Assembly: GCF_012926525.1 (NCBI RefSeq)
Contig: NZ_JABBNI010000014.1
Span: 62,001 to 126,000 of the forward strand
DNA: 64,000 bases
Direction of reading: 5' to 3'
DNA from: Clostridium muellerianum
GTDB lineage: Bacteria > Bacillota > Clostridia > Clostridiales > Clostridiaceae
The translations under genes were made by a program, and so were the position numbers. Under the pieces are notes generated by a model. It did not search any database. It was given only the letters and a program-made list of their open reading frames with translations, and had not been told where the DNA came from. Each line of letters opens with the position of its first letter. Positions within the stretch are counted from its first letter, which is position 1. Below, in pieces: positions 8,501-15,858 of the stretch.

Positions 8501-8578
8501 ACCTTAATGGATGATTTAACCAAAGTTGTATTTAAGAAAAAGAAAAGTCATAAGGAGGCTGTGAAGTATGAAGTTTAA
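5501..8578 (+). CDS. RND-family efflux transporter permease (AcrB/SwrC-like)
   Basis: Proton-driven export pump of 1025 residues, the family's usual length. It has twelve expected membrane helices with two large extracytoplasmic loops after helices 1 and 7. The proton-relay residues are present: Asp398-Asp399 in TM4 (VGTLVDDSIVV) and Lys915 in TM10 (EGLSSKNGTL), matching the D-D-K triad of AcrB. In Gram-positive bacteria such pumps (SwrC is the best known) export surfactants, fatty acids or drugs without an outer-membrane channel. The start follows AGGAGG. The gene overlaps the adaptor gene by 11 bp. The permease-before-adaptor order is the reverse of most RND operons. Substrate unknown. Confidence 0.95.
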   Translation: MKITEISVKRPAAMWMVVILLIALGVFGYLKMGANLLPSMNNPVITVSTIYSGAGADDIKKDVIKPIEDSVSGISGVDTISSTAKEGYGTVTITFKSSANLNTAYSDVQKAVENASSKLPEDANKPTILKMDTNAIPVLAISLNGNVSYDELYNESDILKQKLEKVPGVGSVSLMGADKKQLMIKLDKTAMEYYSISTNTVMGKLKSVNLNVPAGEIKQDKQDQAVRVIGQFHSIDDAKNMLVPTANGGSVRLGEIAQIKLEAPDATTQIRFNGNKTMAVVVGKQSDANVVEVANSVKKQLESIKKSIPSDIKIDIAFDTTTFITSSLKQVQHNLIEGIITTAVVLYLFFRSFRSSLVVLVAIPTSLIATFFMMYKFNFTLNMLSLMGLSLVVGTLVDDSIVVIESIQRHLGLGKDPIRAAIDGRDEVGMAAVAISLCDIVVFAPISLMSGMIGQLFREFGLTIVVATIFSLLVSFTVTPMLSSRILKRESKEKEIKKDGFYSKVLEKYKSTLIWSLEHRKKVLSAVIICIVLSVALIPMGILKSEFIPTADQGSFTIDLSLTPGSTLKQTDEKITQVEKYLKNMKEVKSYFTMVGSNGQGSSDKATGEIMVNLVPKSERKKSQTKLATQVRDFGKTMTGVDFTVTESQSGGGSSKPVSISIKGDDQSTLEDLSKQVEKIVKAVPGVIDISNSSNIKSSELRVNIDSLAAAQYGVSSSDIGSSVRTALAGTKAGVYRANNTENDITIKFMNGQIKNAEDIKSIKITNASGQQIPLSEVASIVKADSAPSISREDKQDVVTISANLQGRVLGEVTNDIKAKLKSLSIPEGYSISYGGTQKNMADSFSSLGLALGASLCLVYMILVVLYESFLTPAIRMVSLPCAIIGAFGLLALTGQTLNLMSMIGLIMLEGLSSKNGTLLIDYTNTLMKKGMNLKDALIESGVTRLRPIIMTSSTMIVSMLPVALSMGEGSEMKQSMAIVIIGGMVASTILSPIVIPVVYTLMDDLTKVVFKKKKSHKEAVKYEV

Positions 8579-9824
8579 TATTAATGGTTTAAATAAAAAG
8601 AAGTTAATAGTTGGTGTAGCATTAATACTTGTTGTTATTGGGTGTGTTTCTATTTTGGGAAAAAACAAAAAAGCAGAAGGAAAGCAAGATGTTAAAAATG
8701 TAAAAGTAGAAAAAGTAGCTGTTGGTTCAATATCTACTGAGTTAGAATATGCAAGTAAATTAAATCCTACTGAAGAGGTAACGGTTTTACCTAAAGCTGG
8801 GGGAAAAGTGGCTAGTGTAAATGTAGATATAGGAGACAAAGTTACAGCGGGACAAGTATTGTTTACACTAGATGCAGCACAACTTCAAGCACAACTTCAA
8901 TCTCAACAAGCAGCCTTAGCAGCTTCAAATGCTAATTTGGCTAAAACAAGTGATTCTGGACTTCAACAACAAATAACAGCTGCTGAGCAATCACTTCAAA
9001 AATCACAAATAGCCTATAATGATGCTCAAAATAACTATGATAAGATGCAGAAACTTTATGCTTCAGGGGCTATAGCTAAACAAGATGTAGATAATGCAAA
9101 AGTTAAATATGATAACTGTTCTGCAGATTTAAAGGCTGCTCAAGATAACTTAAATCTTATAGTTCAAAAGTCTGGTCCTCAATCTACACAAGCAGCAGCA
9201 GCTCAAGTAGCACAATCTCAAGCAGGCGTAAATGCTGCACAGATTCAATTAAATGATGCTTCAATTACTTCACCTATTAATGGAGTAGTATCTGCTAAAG
9301 ATGTTAAGGTAGGTCAAATTGCTGGTGGTCAATCTGGTTCAGTTACTATAATAGACAGCAGCAGCTTTACTGCAGAAATAAGCGTACCAGATAAGGTAAT
9401 TGGAAAAATTCAAATTGGACAATCTGTACAAGTAAGTGTAAGTGCATTAGAAAATAAAAAAGTAACTGGAGTAATAGATAAAATTAGTCCTAATTCTAGT
9501 TCTAAAGATAATTCTTATACTGTAAAAGTAAAAATTAGTAATTCAACAGGGGAACTTAAAGCAGGTATGTTTGCAAAAGTATCATTACCATCTGAAAAGA
9601 AAGATAATATACTAACAGTTCCAAATGAGGCGCTTAAAATTGAGAATAACGTAAACTACCTCTATTTAGCTGATAATGGAAAGGTTAAAAAACTATCTGT
9701 GGATGTTGGTATTTCTGATGAAAAAGTTACAGAAGTAACTGGAAATATAAAAGCAGGAGCAGATGTAATTGTAGAAGGACAAAATTTATTAAGTAATGGA
9801 GATAAGATTAATATAGCTAAATAG
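8568..9824 (+). CDS. RND efflux adaptor (periplasmic-adaptor / HlyD-type), possible lipoprotein
   Basis: 418 residues. An N-terminal hydrophobic segment (about 11-24) ends in VIGC at Cys25, a usable lipobox. A biotinyl-lipoyl half-motif follows (PKAGGKVASVNVDIGDKV), then a long Gln/Ala-rich coiled-coil hairpin (about 95-220), the second lipoyl half (ITSPINGVVSAKDVKVGQ), a beta-barrel domain and a membrane-proximal domain. It links the RND permease to the cell surface. In a monoderm the hairpin may cross or brace against the wall, since no outer-membrane channel gene is present. The start lies inside the permease gene (overlap 11 bp, own GGAGG), so the two are coupled. A hairpin terminator follows at 9911. 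Confidence 0.9.
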   Translation: MKFNINGLNKKKLIVGVALILVVIGCVSILGKNKKAEGKQDVKNVKVEKVAVGSISTELEYASKLNPTEEVTVLPKAGGKVASVNVDIGDKVTAGQVLFTLDAAQLQAQLQSQQAALAASNANLAKTSDSGLQQQITAAEQSLQKSQIAYNDAQNNYDKMQKLYASGAIAKQDVDNAKVKYDNCSADLKAAQDNLNLIVQKSGPQSTQAAAAQVAQSQAGVNAAQIQLNDASITSPINGVVSAKDVKVGQIAGGQSGSVTIIDSSSFTAEISVPDKVIGKIQIGQSVQVSVSALENKKVTGVIDKISPNSSSKDNSYTVKVKISNSTGELKAGMFAKVSLPSEKKDNILTVPNEALKIENNVNYLYLADNGKVKKLSVDVGISDEKVTEVTGNIKAGADVIVEGQNLLSNGDKINIAK

Positions 9825-9910
9825 ATATATATACTAACTATAGAAATACACTTACATTATTGAATATGTTGGCAAGTTCAGACATTACAAAGTAATATAT
9901 TCTCTTAATA

Positions 9911-9950
9911 AAATGCGTTGATCTTGTAATTATAAAATCAACGCATTTCT
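9911..9950 (+). terminator. Hairpin terminator after the efflux genes
   Basis: AAATGCGTTGAT and ATCAACGCATTT pair perfectly around a 14-base loop. The downstream T-run is short, so partial read-through into the MarR gene is possible. Confidence 0.65.
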
Positions 9951-9978
9951 TAAATTAAAATTATAAGGGGGAAAACAT

Positions 9979-10446
9979 ATGCGTAATAATCTTGTGGATG
10001 CATTAGCTGAAAATTTAATAACCTTCCTTCCAATGATGTTAAAAAAAGTTATAAGGCTTGATACGGTATATATTAAAAATCTTCCTCATACAGCACCCAT
10101 TAAAATCCTTCCATTAAATCAATTAATGGTATTAGGAATTCTTCATGAAGAAGGAGGTTTACCAATTTCAAAACTATGTAAAAAGTTAACTATTTCTAGT
10201 CCACAAATGACAATTGTTATAGATAAATTAGTTGATTTAAATTTGGTTTACAGGGTTCATAATGAACAAGATAGGAGAACAATCAATATTAATATTACTG
10301 AAAAAGGTGAAGAATATAGTTTAGAAATATTAGAAATAGCTAAGGAAAATTTAAAGAATAAACTTATAAATTTATCATCAGAAGATTTATTAGTACTGTT
10401 AAATTCAATAGAAATTACTAAAAGTATATTTAAAAAACTGGAATAA
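9979..10446 (+). CDS. MarR-family transcriptional regulator linked to the RND pump
   Basis: 155 residues with the MarR winged-helix fold. The recognition-helix region is ISKLCKKLTISSPQMTIVID (about 67-86), followed by the wing VYRVHNEQDRRTININITEKG, whose DxRR motif is diagnostic. Helices at both ends would form the dimer. It has a GGGGG ribosome site. It sits 155 bp after the adaptor gene on the same strand, beyond a hairpin, and is the natural candidate to bind the 50-bp palindrome at 5404-5453 and repress the pump until a ligand releases it. That link is inferred from position only. Confidence 0.9.
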   Translation: MRNNLVDALAENLITFLPMMLKKVIRLDTVYIKNLPHTAPIKILPLNQLMVLGILHEEGGLPISKLCKKLTISSPQMTIVIDKLVDLNLVYRVHNEQDRRTININITEKGEEYSLEILEIAKENLKNKLINLSSEDLLVLLNSIEITKSIFKKLE

Positions 10447-10499
10447 AAAAACAGATGAAAGCGAGTCAAATATAAAGCTTTCATCTGTTTTTTTATTCC
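10440..10499. terminator. Bidirectional terminator between convergent MarR genes
   Basis: Perfect 23-bp inverted repeat (GGAATAAAAAAACAGATGAA plus AGC, then its complement) with a 14-base loop. A and T runs serve both directions. It starts at the last codon of the upstream MarR gene. Confidence 0.9.
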
Positions 10500-10507
10500 A
10501 GTAGCAA

Positions 10508-10957
10508 TTAATATTCAGTTTTGCTTACATCTATATTTAATTTGCCTAATTTCTCATAAATGGAAGCTAAAGCTTCCAATTCATCAGGTTCTAAATAGGA
10601 AAGATAGCTTTTTAATACTTTGCGGCATTTTTCCTCAAATTTATTTAGTAAATTTCTTCCTTCATCTGTTATAGAAACTAATACAGCTCTTCTATCCTTT
10701 TCACCATGCCTTCGGCAAACTAATCCACTATTAGTCAATCTATCAATCATTGTTGTTATGGCACTTGGCTTAACTCCCATTCTTTCAGCTAAATCTGTAA
10801 CTTTGAATGATTCTTTTTTTGATAATAAATCCAACATATTAAACTGTGTTTCAGTTATTCCAAATTCGGACAAGTCTCTAAGATTGTCTGCAATTTTTAT
10901 AGTGGTATTCCATAATGCAACTTGTGCACGAGAAACATAATCTTCTTTACTTTTCAT
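10508..10957 (-). CDS. MarR-family transcriptional regulator
   Basis: 149 residues starting MKSKEDYVSRAQ at 10957, chosen because GGGGGG lies about 7 bases upstream. A longer in-frame reading reaching 11137 has no ribosome site. The MarR core is clear: FKVTDLAERMGVKPSAITTM for helix-turn-helix and VCRRHGEKDRRAVLVSITDEG for the wing with the DRR signature. It is convergent with the other MarR gene and unlike it in sequence, so it is not a recent duplicate. Its own target is not evident. The upstream neighbour on the other strand is a coat-like gene. Ligand unknown. Confidence 0.9.
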   Translation of the reverse strand: MKSKEDYVSRAQVALWNTTIKIADNLRDLSEFGITETQFNMLDLLSKKESFKVTDLAERMGVKPSAITTMIDRLTNSGLVCRRHGEKDRRAVLVSITDEGRNLLNKFEEKCRKVLKSYLSYLEPDELEALASIYEKLGKLNIDVSKTEY

Positions 10958-11048
10958 AAGTATTTTCCCCCCTGAACATCTATCTTGAATGATATAATGA
11001 AACAAATAAAAAGTCAAGAACTTACAATGATAGTATAACTTATAGCAT

Positions 11049-11312
11049 GTGAATGACATAGAAGTGGCAACTGCATATCTTTTAACTTTAAAAAGAGCAG
11101 GAAGAGAATATGCATGGTCAGCAATGGAAGCAAGCAATCCAGGTGTAAGAGAATTTTTAAAGGATGCATTTACTATGAGTTGTAATCATGCTTATGAAGT
11201 GTGGCAATATATGGTTAAAAAAGGCTATTATCCATTAGAACCAGCATGTCAAACCACATTGGATACAATGGCAACTATATATAAAGAAGTTCGTGAACCT
11301 GCTTTAGTATAG
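11049..11312 (+). CDS. CotF-domain spore coat-like protein, start uncertain
   Basis: 87 residues resembling the four-helix coat-F family: the NPGVREFLKDAF and HAYEVWQYMVKKGYYPLEPA segments are characteristic, including the closing KKGYY. These proteins build the spore coat in the mother cell. The reading begins with GTG at 11049. An in-frame stop lies two codons upstream and no Shine-Dalgarno sequence is visible, so a few N-terminal residues or the true start may have been lost when the locus rearranged beside the MarR promoter. The body of the domain looks intact and a strong terminator follows. Treat as a possibly silent gene. Confidence 0.65.
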   Translation: MNDIEVATAYLLTLKRAGREYAWSAMEASNPGVREFLKDAFTMSCNHAYEVWQYMVKKGYYPLEPACQTTLDTMATIYKEVREPALV

Positions 11313-11316
11313 AATA

Positions 11317-11367
11317 AAAAAAGATGCCTTAAATTGCGTTAATATGCATTTTAGGCATCTATTTTTG
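11317..11367 (+). terminator. Hairpin terminator after the coat-like gene
   Basis: AAAAAAAGATGCCTTAAA pairs with TTTTAGGCATCTATTTTT with one small offset. A and T runs on both sides, so it also serves the minus-strand gene ending at 11371. Confidence 0.8.
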
Positions 11368-11370
11368 TAA

Positions 11371-11817
11371 TCATATTGTAATGTTTTTCTTATTTGGCTT
11401 TTTCTTAACTTTTATCATTTCCATCAATTCATCTATGTACTTTTCATCTTCAATTCTTATTAACATCCATTTTCCATCATGATAATGCTTAGTTTCATTA
11501 AAAATTACATTCATATAATCGCTAAATTCATTCTTTCTATTTTGAAATTGTTCAATTTCTTTTTTGCCATATACAAGAACACAAGAAAAACAATTTTTTT
11601 CTGGAAACAATGATAAAAGTGTTTTTCCACTTCGTCTAAATCTTATTAATACTCCATAATTCTTTCCTCCATAGCATATTTCTTTATTAAAGTTATAATT
11701 TTCTTCAATGAAGGCAATTACTTTATCAAACTTTTTTACTTCGATATTACCAATAAAATTTCGTATTTCCTCATAAGTTGGTAATGGTTCTTTATTATGC
11801 ATTCTTTCATAATCCAT
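11371..11817 (-). CDS. DUF3788 family protein
   Basis: 148 residues, cytoplasmic, no membrane segment. Features recalled for DUF3788: the early PTYEEIRNFIG motif, a central YGGKNYGVLIRFRRSGKTLLSLFPEKN block and a C-terminal DGKWMLIRIED block. Members are soluble proteins of unknown function, often single genes near regulators. The basic tail (KVKKKPNKKNITI) is unusual. AGGAGG precedes the ATG. Monocistronic. Confidence 0.8.
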   Translation of the reverse strand: MDYERMHNKEPLPTYEEIRNFIGNIEVKKFDKVIAFIEENYNFNKEICYGGKNYGVLIRFRRSGKTLLSLFPEKNCFSCVLVYGKKEIEQFQNRKNEFSDYMNVIFNETKHYHDGKWMLIRIEDEKYIDELMEMIKVKKKPNKKNITI

Positions 11818-12092
11818 TTTTTATATTAAACCTCCTAATATATTATTATCTTACTTAATATAATAACAGTTCAATTGTGACAACAGTATGTCAGGATTAA
11901 ATAATATCATTTACTATTTTTGTAGATATTTAAATATTATATTATAATGTATATATAATTGGAAGAATTGAAATATTTGTAGAGCAGTTATTTGTTTTTA
12001 ACTATGAATTGCACAAATTGGTATTACTATATGAAAAATTGCTTATACCAATAGATATACTCTGATTGCAAAGTGAATTAGGAGGAAAAGTT

Positions 12093-12899
12093 ATGAAGTT
12101 AAAAGTTTTGGTAGATAACAATACTTACATTGATCAGTACTATTGCGGTGAACCTGCTGTTTCATATTATATCGAAGATGGAGATACAAGCTTTTTATTA
12201 GATGTAGGATATTCTGATTTATTTATGAAAAATGCTAAAGCATTTGGAATAAATTTAGACAATATAAGCAATATTGTTGTCTCGCATGGACATGATGATC
12301 ATACAAGAGGGTTAAAATACTATTTTAATGAAAATAATAAAAATAATATTTCTATTATTGCCCATCCAGATGCATTCAAAGAAAAAGAAATAGAAGATTT
12401 AAAAATTTGCTCTCCAATTTTAGAGAATGAGTTGAAAGAAAAATGTAATTTAATTCTTTCAAAAGAACCTATTAAAGTTAGTAAAAATATAACCTTTTTA
12501 GGGGAAATACCTGAAACAAGTGATTTTGAAAATAGAAAGCCTATAGGTAAACAATCTGTTTGCGGTGCTTTTATTGATGATTATGTAATGGATGATACTG
12601 CACTGGTATATAAAAATGAGAATGGCATTTATATTATTACTGGTTGTTCCCACAGTGGTATATGTAACATAATAGAATATGCAAAGAAAGTATGTAAAGA
12701 TACTAGAGTATTAGGAGTTATAGGTGGGTTTCACTTATTTGAAGTTGATGAACAAGTTAATAAAACAATTCATTATTTTAAACAGAACAACATAAAAGAA
12801 TTATATCCTTGCCACTGTACTTCGTTTATTGTTAAAGCAGAAATACATAAGGTTCTGCCTATAAAAGAAGTTGGAGTAGGATTAGAAATAAAATGGTAA
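12093..12899 (+). CDS. MBL-fold metallo-hydrolase
   Basis: 268 residues from the ATG at 12093, 8 bases after AGGAGG; a TTG further upstream is unlikely. It has the metallo-beta-lactamase metal motif VVSHGHDDHTRG (about 72-83), a second ligand in ITGCSHSGICN (about 185-195) and a third in GVIGGFHLF, ending with the PCHCT block. This set is the pattern of the clostridial and archaeal MBL proteins annotated as methanopterin-synthesis-like phosphoribosyl hydrolases; the real substrate here is unknown. The gene is followed by a secreted protein, and both were duplicated together: a collapsed second copy of this gene lies at 13981-14115. Confidence 0.9.
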   Translation: MKLKVLVDNNTYIDQYYCGEPAVSYYIEDGDTSFLLDVGYSDLFMKNAKAFGINLDNISNIVVSHGHDDHTRGLKYYFNENNKNNISIIAHPDAFKEKEIEDLKICSPILENELKEKCNLILSKEPIKVSKNITFLGEIPETSDFENRKPIGKQSVCGAFIDDYVMDDTALVYKNENGIYIITGCSHSGICNIIEYAKKVCKDTRVLGVIGGFHLFEVDEQVNKTIHYFKQNNIKELYPCHCTSFIVKAEIHKVLPIKEVGVGLEIKW

Positions 12900-13031
12900 A
12901 TTGTTCATAGATTTTACAACTTGGTGACAAGTGAAGGATGGTTTTTACATATCTCTAATATATACTTTATATTGTAGTAAAGATGTTTTGGCATGCTAAA
13001 CAGCTAAATACAATTTTGGAGGTATTCATTT

Positions 13032-13856
13032 ATGAATAGAAAAAGAATATTAGTTTGGGCTTTAACATTATTAGTAATAGGAAGTGCTTCAGGAGTTACT
13101 TATGCAAGTCAAAAAAAGGATACTACTAAAAATGTAGCTGTAGTAGCAGAAAATAAAAGTAGTAGTAATATTAGACAACAAGGAACTATAAGCGATGAAG
13201 AAGCAATTAAAATAGCTACAGAAGCAATGAAAAGCTATATGGGAAAAGATTCAAGTTATTTTTCATCAACTAAAATATACAGGTCATCTGATGAAAGAAA
13301 AGTAGAAGAGGGACTTAGAAAAGAATATGCAAAAGAACATCCTGAGGAGGTAAAAAAGATTGAAGAATCAAAGAAAAAATTTGCTAAAGAGCATCCAAAA
13401 GATGCAAAAATAATAGCAGAATATGCAGCTAAATTAAAGAATGAGAGTAGAATAGATGTTTGCTTTACACCTAAAGATTTTGAAAAAAGTAAGGGAGGTT
13501 CAAATTTTGTTTCCATAAATGAAAAAAATGGTGAAGTAATAAATGTAACAGCTATAAATGATTTAGACGAGAATTTAAAACCTGCAATTGATGATAATAA
13601 AGTTAAAGATGCAACTTTAAGCTTTTTAAAAAAAATAGGGAAGAAAATTTCAGGTAATACTATAAGGGTTAATAAGGAAATTGATTTAGGAAGATTATTT
13701 ATAGATTGTAAGCTGGATGATGGAAGAAATGCTGAAATTGAAATAAATCTTAGAGATTATTCTGTAATACATTATGAAATAAAGGATAATGATATTAAAA
13801 CTTTACCTTGGATGCAAAAGGATAATGATAGTCAAAGAGAGATCAAAATTAATTAG
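13032..13856 (+). CDS. Secreted PepSY-like protein, copy 1
   Basis: 274 residues with an N-terminal signal peptide (LVWALTLLVIGSASGVTYAS, cleavage likely after YA). The mature part begins with a Lys/Ser-rich linker, then DEEAIKIATEAMKSYMG, a highly charged helical stretch with KEHPEE/KEHPKD repeats (about 95-130), and two beta-rich halves (NEKNGEVINVTAIND and LDDGRNAEIEINLRDYSVI), reminiscent of PepSY-type domains. The copy at 14247 shares most of it. The promoter region (TTTACATATCTC to GGAGG) is nearly identical in both copies. It is probably anchored or released at the cell surface, and may be an output of the two-component system at 15205-17298. Function unknown. Confidence 0.8.
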   Translation: MNRKRILVWALTLLVIGSASGVTYASQKKDTTKNVAVVAENKSSSNIRQQGTISDEEAIKIATEAMKSYMGKDSSYFSSTKIYRSSDERKVEEGLRKEYAKEHPEEVKKIEESKKKFAKEHPKDAKIIAEYAAKLKNESRIDVCFTPKDFEKSKGGSNFVSINEKNGEVINVTAINDLDENLKPAIDDNKVKDATLSFLKKIGKKISGNTIRVNKEIDLGRLFIDCKLDDGRNAEIEINLRDYSVIHYEIKDNDIKTLPWMQKDNDSQREIKIN

Positions 13857-13928
13857 TAAATAAAATTCTTAACAGCATATGGAACTTACTGGTTATTATT
13901 GAACGAAGAAATGTAGTTCTGTATAAAG

Positions 13929-13980
13929 TTAAAATGGAAATAGTCAGAGAGATTTTATTCAATCTGATTTTTTCCATTTT
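13929..13980 (+). terminator. Hairpin terminator after copy 1
   Basis: AAAATGGAAA pairs with TTTCCATTTT, with an inner CAGAG/TCTG pairing. The same hairpin design follows copy 2. Confidence 0.65.
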
Positions 13981-14115
13981 AAGCAATAGTGTTATTTCAC
14001 ATGGTCATGATGATCATACAAGAATATTCTTGCCACTGTACTTCTTTTATAAGCAGAAATACATAAGGTTCTGCTTATAAAAGAAGTTAGCGTAAGATTA
14101 GAAATAAAATGGTAA
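13981..14115 (+). pseudogene. Collapsed second copy of the MBL hydrolase gene
   Basis: AAGCAATAGTGTTATTTCAC onward matches the metal-motif region of the intact gene (near 12265-12306, encoding SHGHDDHTR). It then jumps directly to the 3' end (near 12810-12899, encoding CHCT through EIKW and TAA). About 500 bp are missing and the frame is broken. The remnant is the footprint of a tandem duplication of [MBL gene + secreted-protein gene] followed by an internal deletion. Confidence 0.9.
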
Positions 14116-15056
14116 ATTGTTTAGAAATTTTACAATTTAGTGACAAGTGAAGTATGGTTTTTACATATCTCTAATATATACTTTATATTGTAGTAAAGAT
14201 GTTTTGGCATGCTAAACAACTAAATAAAATTTTGGAGGTATTTATTATGAATAGAAAAAAAATATTAGTTTGGGCTTTAACATTATTAGTAGTAGGAGGT
14301 GCTTCAGGAGTTACTTACGCAAGTCAAAAAAAGGATGTTACTAAAAATGTAGTAGTAACAGCAGAAAATAAGAGTAGTAGTAATGCTTTAAAACAGGGAA
14401 CTATGAATGATGAAGAAGCAATTAAAATAGCTACAGAAGCAATGAAAAGCTATATGGGAAAAAATGCAAACTATTTTTCACAAACTAAAGTAGACAGATC
14501 AGCTAATGCCATAAAGGAAACAGAAGAGTTAAACAAGAAAAATCCAGAAGATGCAAAAAAATATGAAGAAATAGTGGAAAAATACTCAAAAGAACATCCA
14601 GAAGATGCAAAAGTAGAGGCAGAAAATATGGCTAAAGCAAAAAATGAGAGCATAATATATGTTCTTTTCACTCCTAAAAATTATAATGAAAATAAGATGG
14701 GTGAATATTCTGCTTCTATAGATGAAAAAACAGGTGAAGTACTAAGTGTAAAAGCTATAAATGACTCGGACAAGGATTTTAAGCCTGCAATTGATGATAA
14801 TAGAATTAAGGATGCTACTTTAAGCTTTTGCAAAAAAATAGGAAAGAAAATTGAAGGTAATACTATAAAAGTAGATAAGAATATTAACTTTGGCAGGCTA
14901 TTAGTAAGATGTGAGCTAGATGACGGAAGAGATGCTGAATTTGAAATAAATCTCAAGGATTATTCTGTAGTATATTATCAACTACAGAATATTAAGCTTT
15001 TGCCTTCTATGAAAAAGGACCTTAATAACCAAATTAGACAAATTAAAATTAATTAG
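14028..15056 (+). repeat. Second unit of a tandem duplication (source about 12811-13856)
   Basis: The 3' end of the MBL gene, the intergenic promoter with GATGTTTTGGCATGCTAAAC, the ribosome site and the secreted-protein gene all recur in order. Non-coding parts are more than 90% identical by eye. The central charged region of the protein has diverged most. Confidence 0.85.
14247..15056 (+). CDS. Secreted PepSY-like protein, copy 2
   Basis: 269 residues from the ATG at 14247, placed after GGAGG exactly as in copy 1; an upstream in-frame ATG has no ribosome site. The signal peptide LVWALTLLVVGGASGVTYAS is nearly unchanged. The DEEAIKIATEAMKSYMGK block and the two beta-rich halves are conserved, while the central KNPEDAKKYEEIVEKYSKEH region differs in length and sequence from copy 1, suggesting relaxed or diversifying selection there. 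Both copies end in QIKIN/EIKIN. It stands directly upstream of a two-component system on the same strand but is separated by a terminator. Confidence 0.8.
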   Translation: MNRKKILVWALTLLVVGGASGVTYASQKKDVTKNVVVTAENKSSSNALKQGTMNDEEAIKIATEAMKSYMGKNANYFSQTKVDRSANAIKETEELNKKNPEDAKKYEEIVEKYSKEHPEDAKVEAENMAKAKNESIIYVLFTPKNYNENKMGEYSASIDEKTGEVLSVKAINDSDKDFKPAIDDNRIKDATLSFCKKIGKKIEGNTIKVDKNINFGRLLVRCELDDGRDAEFEINLKDYSVVYYQLQNIKLLPSMKKDLNNQIRQIKIN

Positions 15057-15070
15057 TAAATAATGTTAAA

Positions 15071-15114
15071 GTGGAAATAATCAGAGAGTATATATTTAAT
15101 CTGATTATTTTCAC
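15071..15114 (+). terminator. Hairpin terminator after copy 2
   Basis: GTGGAAATAATCAGA pairs with TCTGATTATTTTCAC (one wobble pair). It is the counterpart of the terminator at 13929. Confidence 0.7.
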
Positions 15115-15204
15115 CTAAGTTAAATAATAGCTTATTACAAAACTAAGAAATAAAAAGCTCAAAAAAGTAAAATTGCAGATATGAATAGGAGAGACAAACA
15201 AACC

Positions 15205-15858
15205 ATGATAAAAATATTAGTTGTTGAGGATGAAGTTCCAATAGCAAACTTAATAAAGCTGAATTTAAATATGGCAAATTATGAGTGTAAAACAGCTTTA
15301 AATGGAGAAGAAGCTCTAAAAGAAATTGAAAATAGCAGTTTTGATTTAATTCTTTTAGATGTTATGCTTCCTAAAATTGATGGCTTTACGCTACTTGAAA
15401 AGATAAAGCCTCTAGGAATTCCAGTTATATTTTTAACTGCTAAAACTTCTGTTACAGATAAGGTATATGGTCTTAGAGCTGGAGCAGATGATTATATAAC
15501 AAAACCTTTTGAAGGTATTGAATTATTAGCTAGAATTGATAATGTTCTTAGACATTATAATAAAAACAATAATGTAATAAATTTTGAAGATGTAGAAATA
15601 AATTTAGAAGAAATGACAGCTAGACAAGCAGGTGAAGCTGTAGAGCTTACTTTAAAGGAATTTGAATTATTAGTGTTTTTAGTACAAAATAAAAATGTTG
15701 TATTGACCAGAGAAAAATTAATAGAAAAAATTTGGGGATATGACTATGTTGGAGAAACCAGAACTATAGATAACCATATACAAAAATTGAGAAAAAAGCT
15801 TAAGTGGAAGGATAAGATTAAAACTGTATTTAAATTAGGATACAGGCTGGAGGGTTAA
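15205..15858 (+). CDS. OmpR-family response regulator
   Basis: 217 residues from the ATG at 15205 (MIKILVVEDE). AGGAGA about 12 bases upstream supports it, and the ATG at 15181 has no ribosome site. Receiver domain: EDE acidic pair, phospho-Asp in LILLDVMLPK (about 53), Thr in FLTAK, Lys in ITKPFE. Winged-helix output domain from about 125, with WGYDYVGETRTIDNHI and the GYRLEG end. It is followed without a gap by its kinase. Likely targets are unknown; the paired secreted proteins just upstream are candidates. Confidence 0.93.
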   Translation: MIKILVVEDEVPIANLIKLNLNMANYECKTALNGEEALKEIENSSFDLILLDVMLPKIDGFTLLEKIKPLGIPVIFLTAKTSVTDKVYGLRAGADDYITKPFEGIELLARIDNVLRHYNKNNNVINFEDVEINLEEMTARQAGEAVELTLKEFELLVFLVQNKNVVLTREKLIEKIWGYDYVGETRTIDNHIQKLRKKLKWKDKIKTVFKLGYRLEG

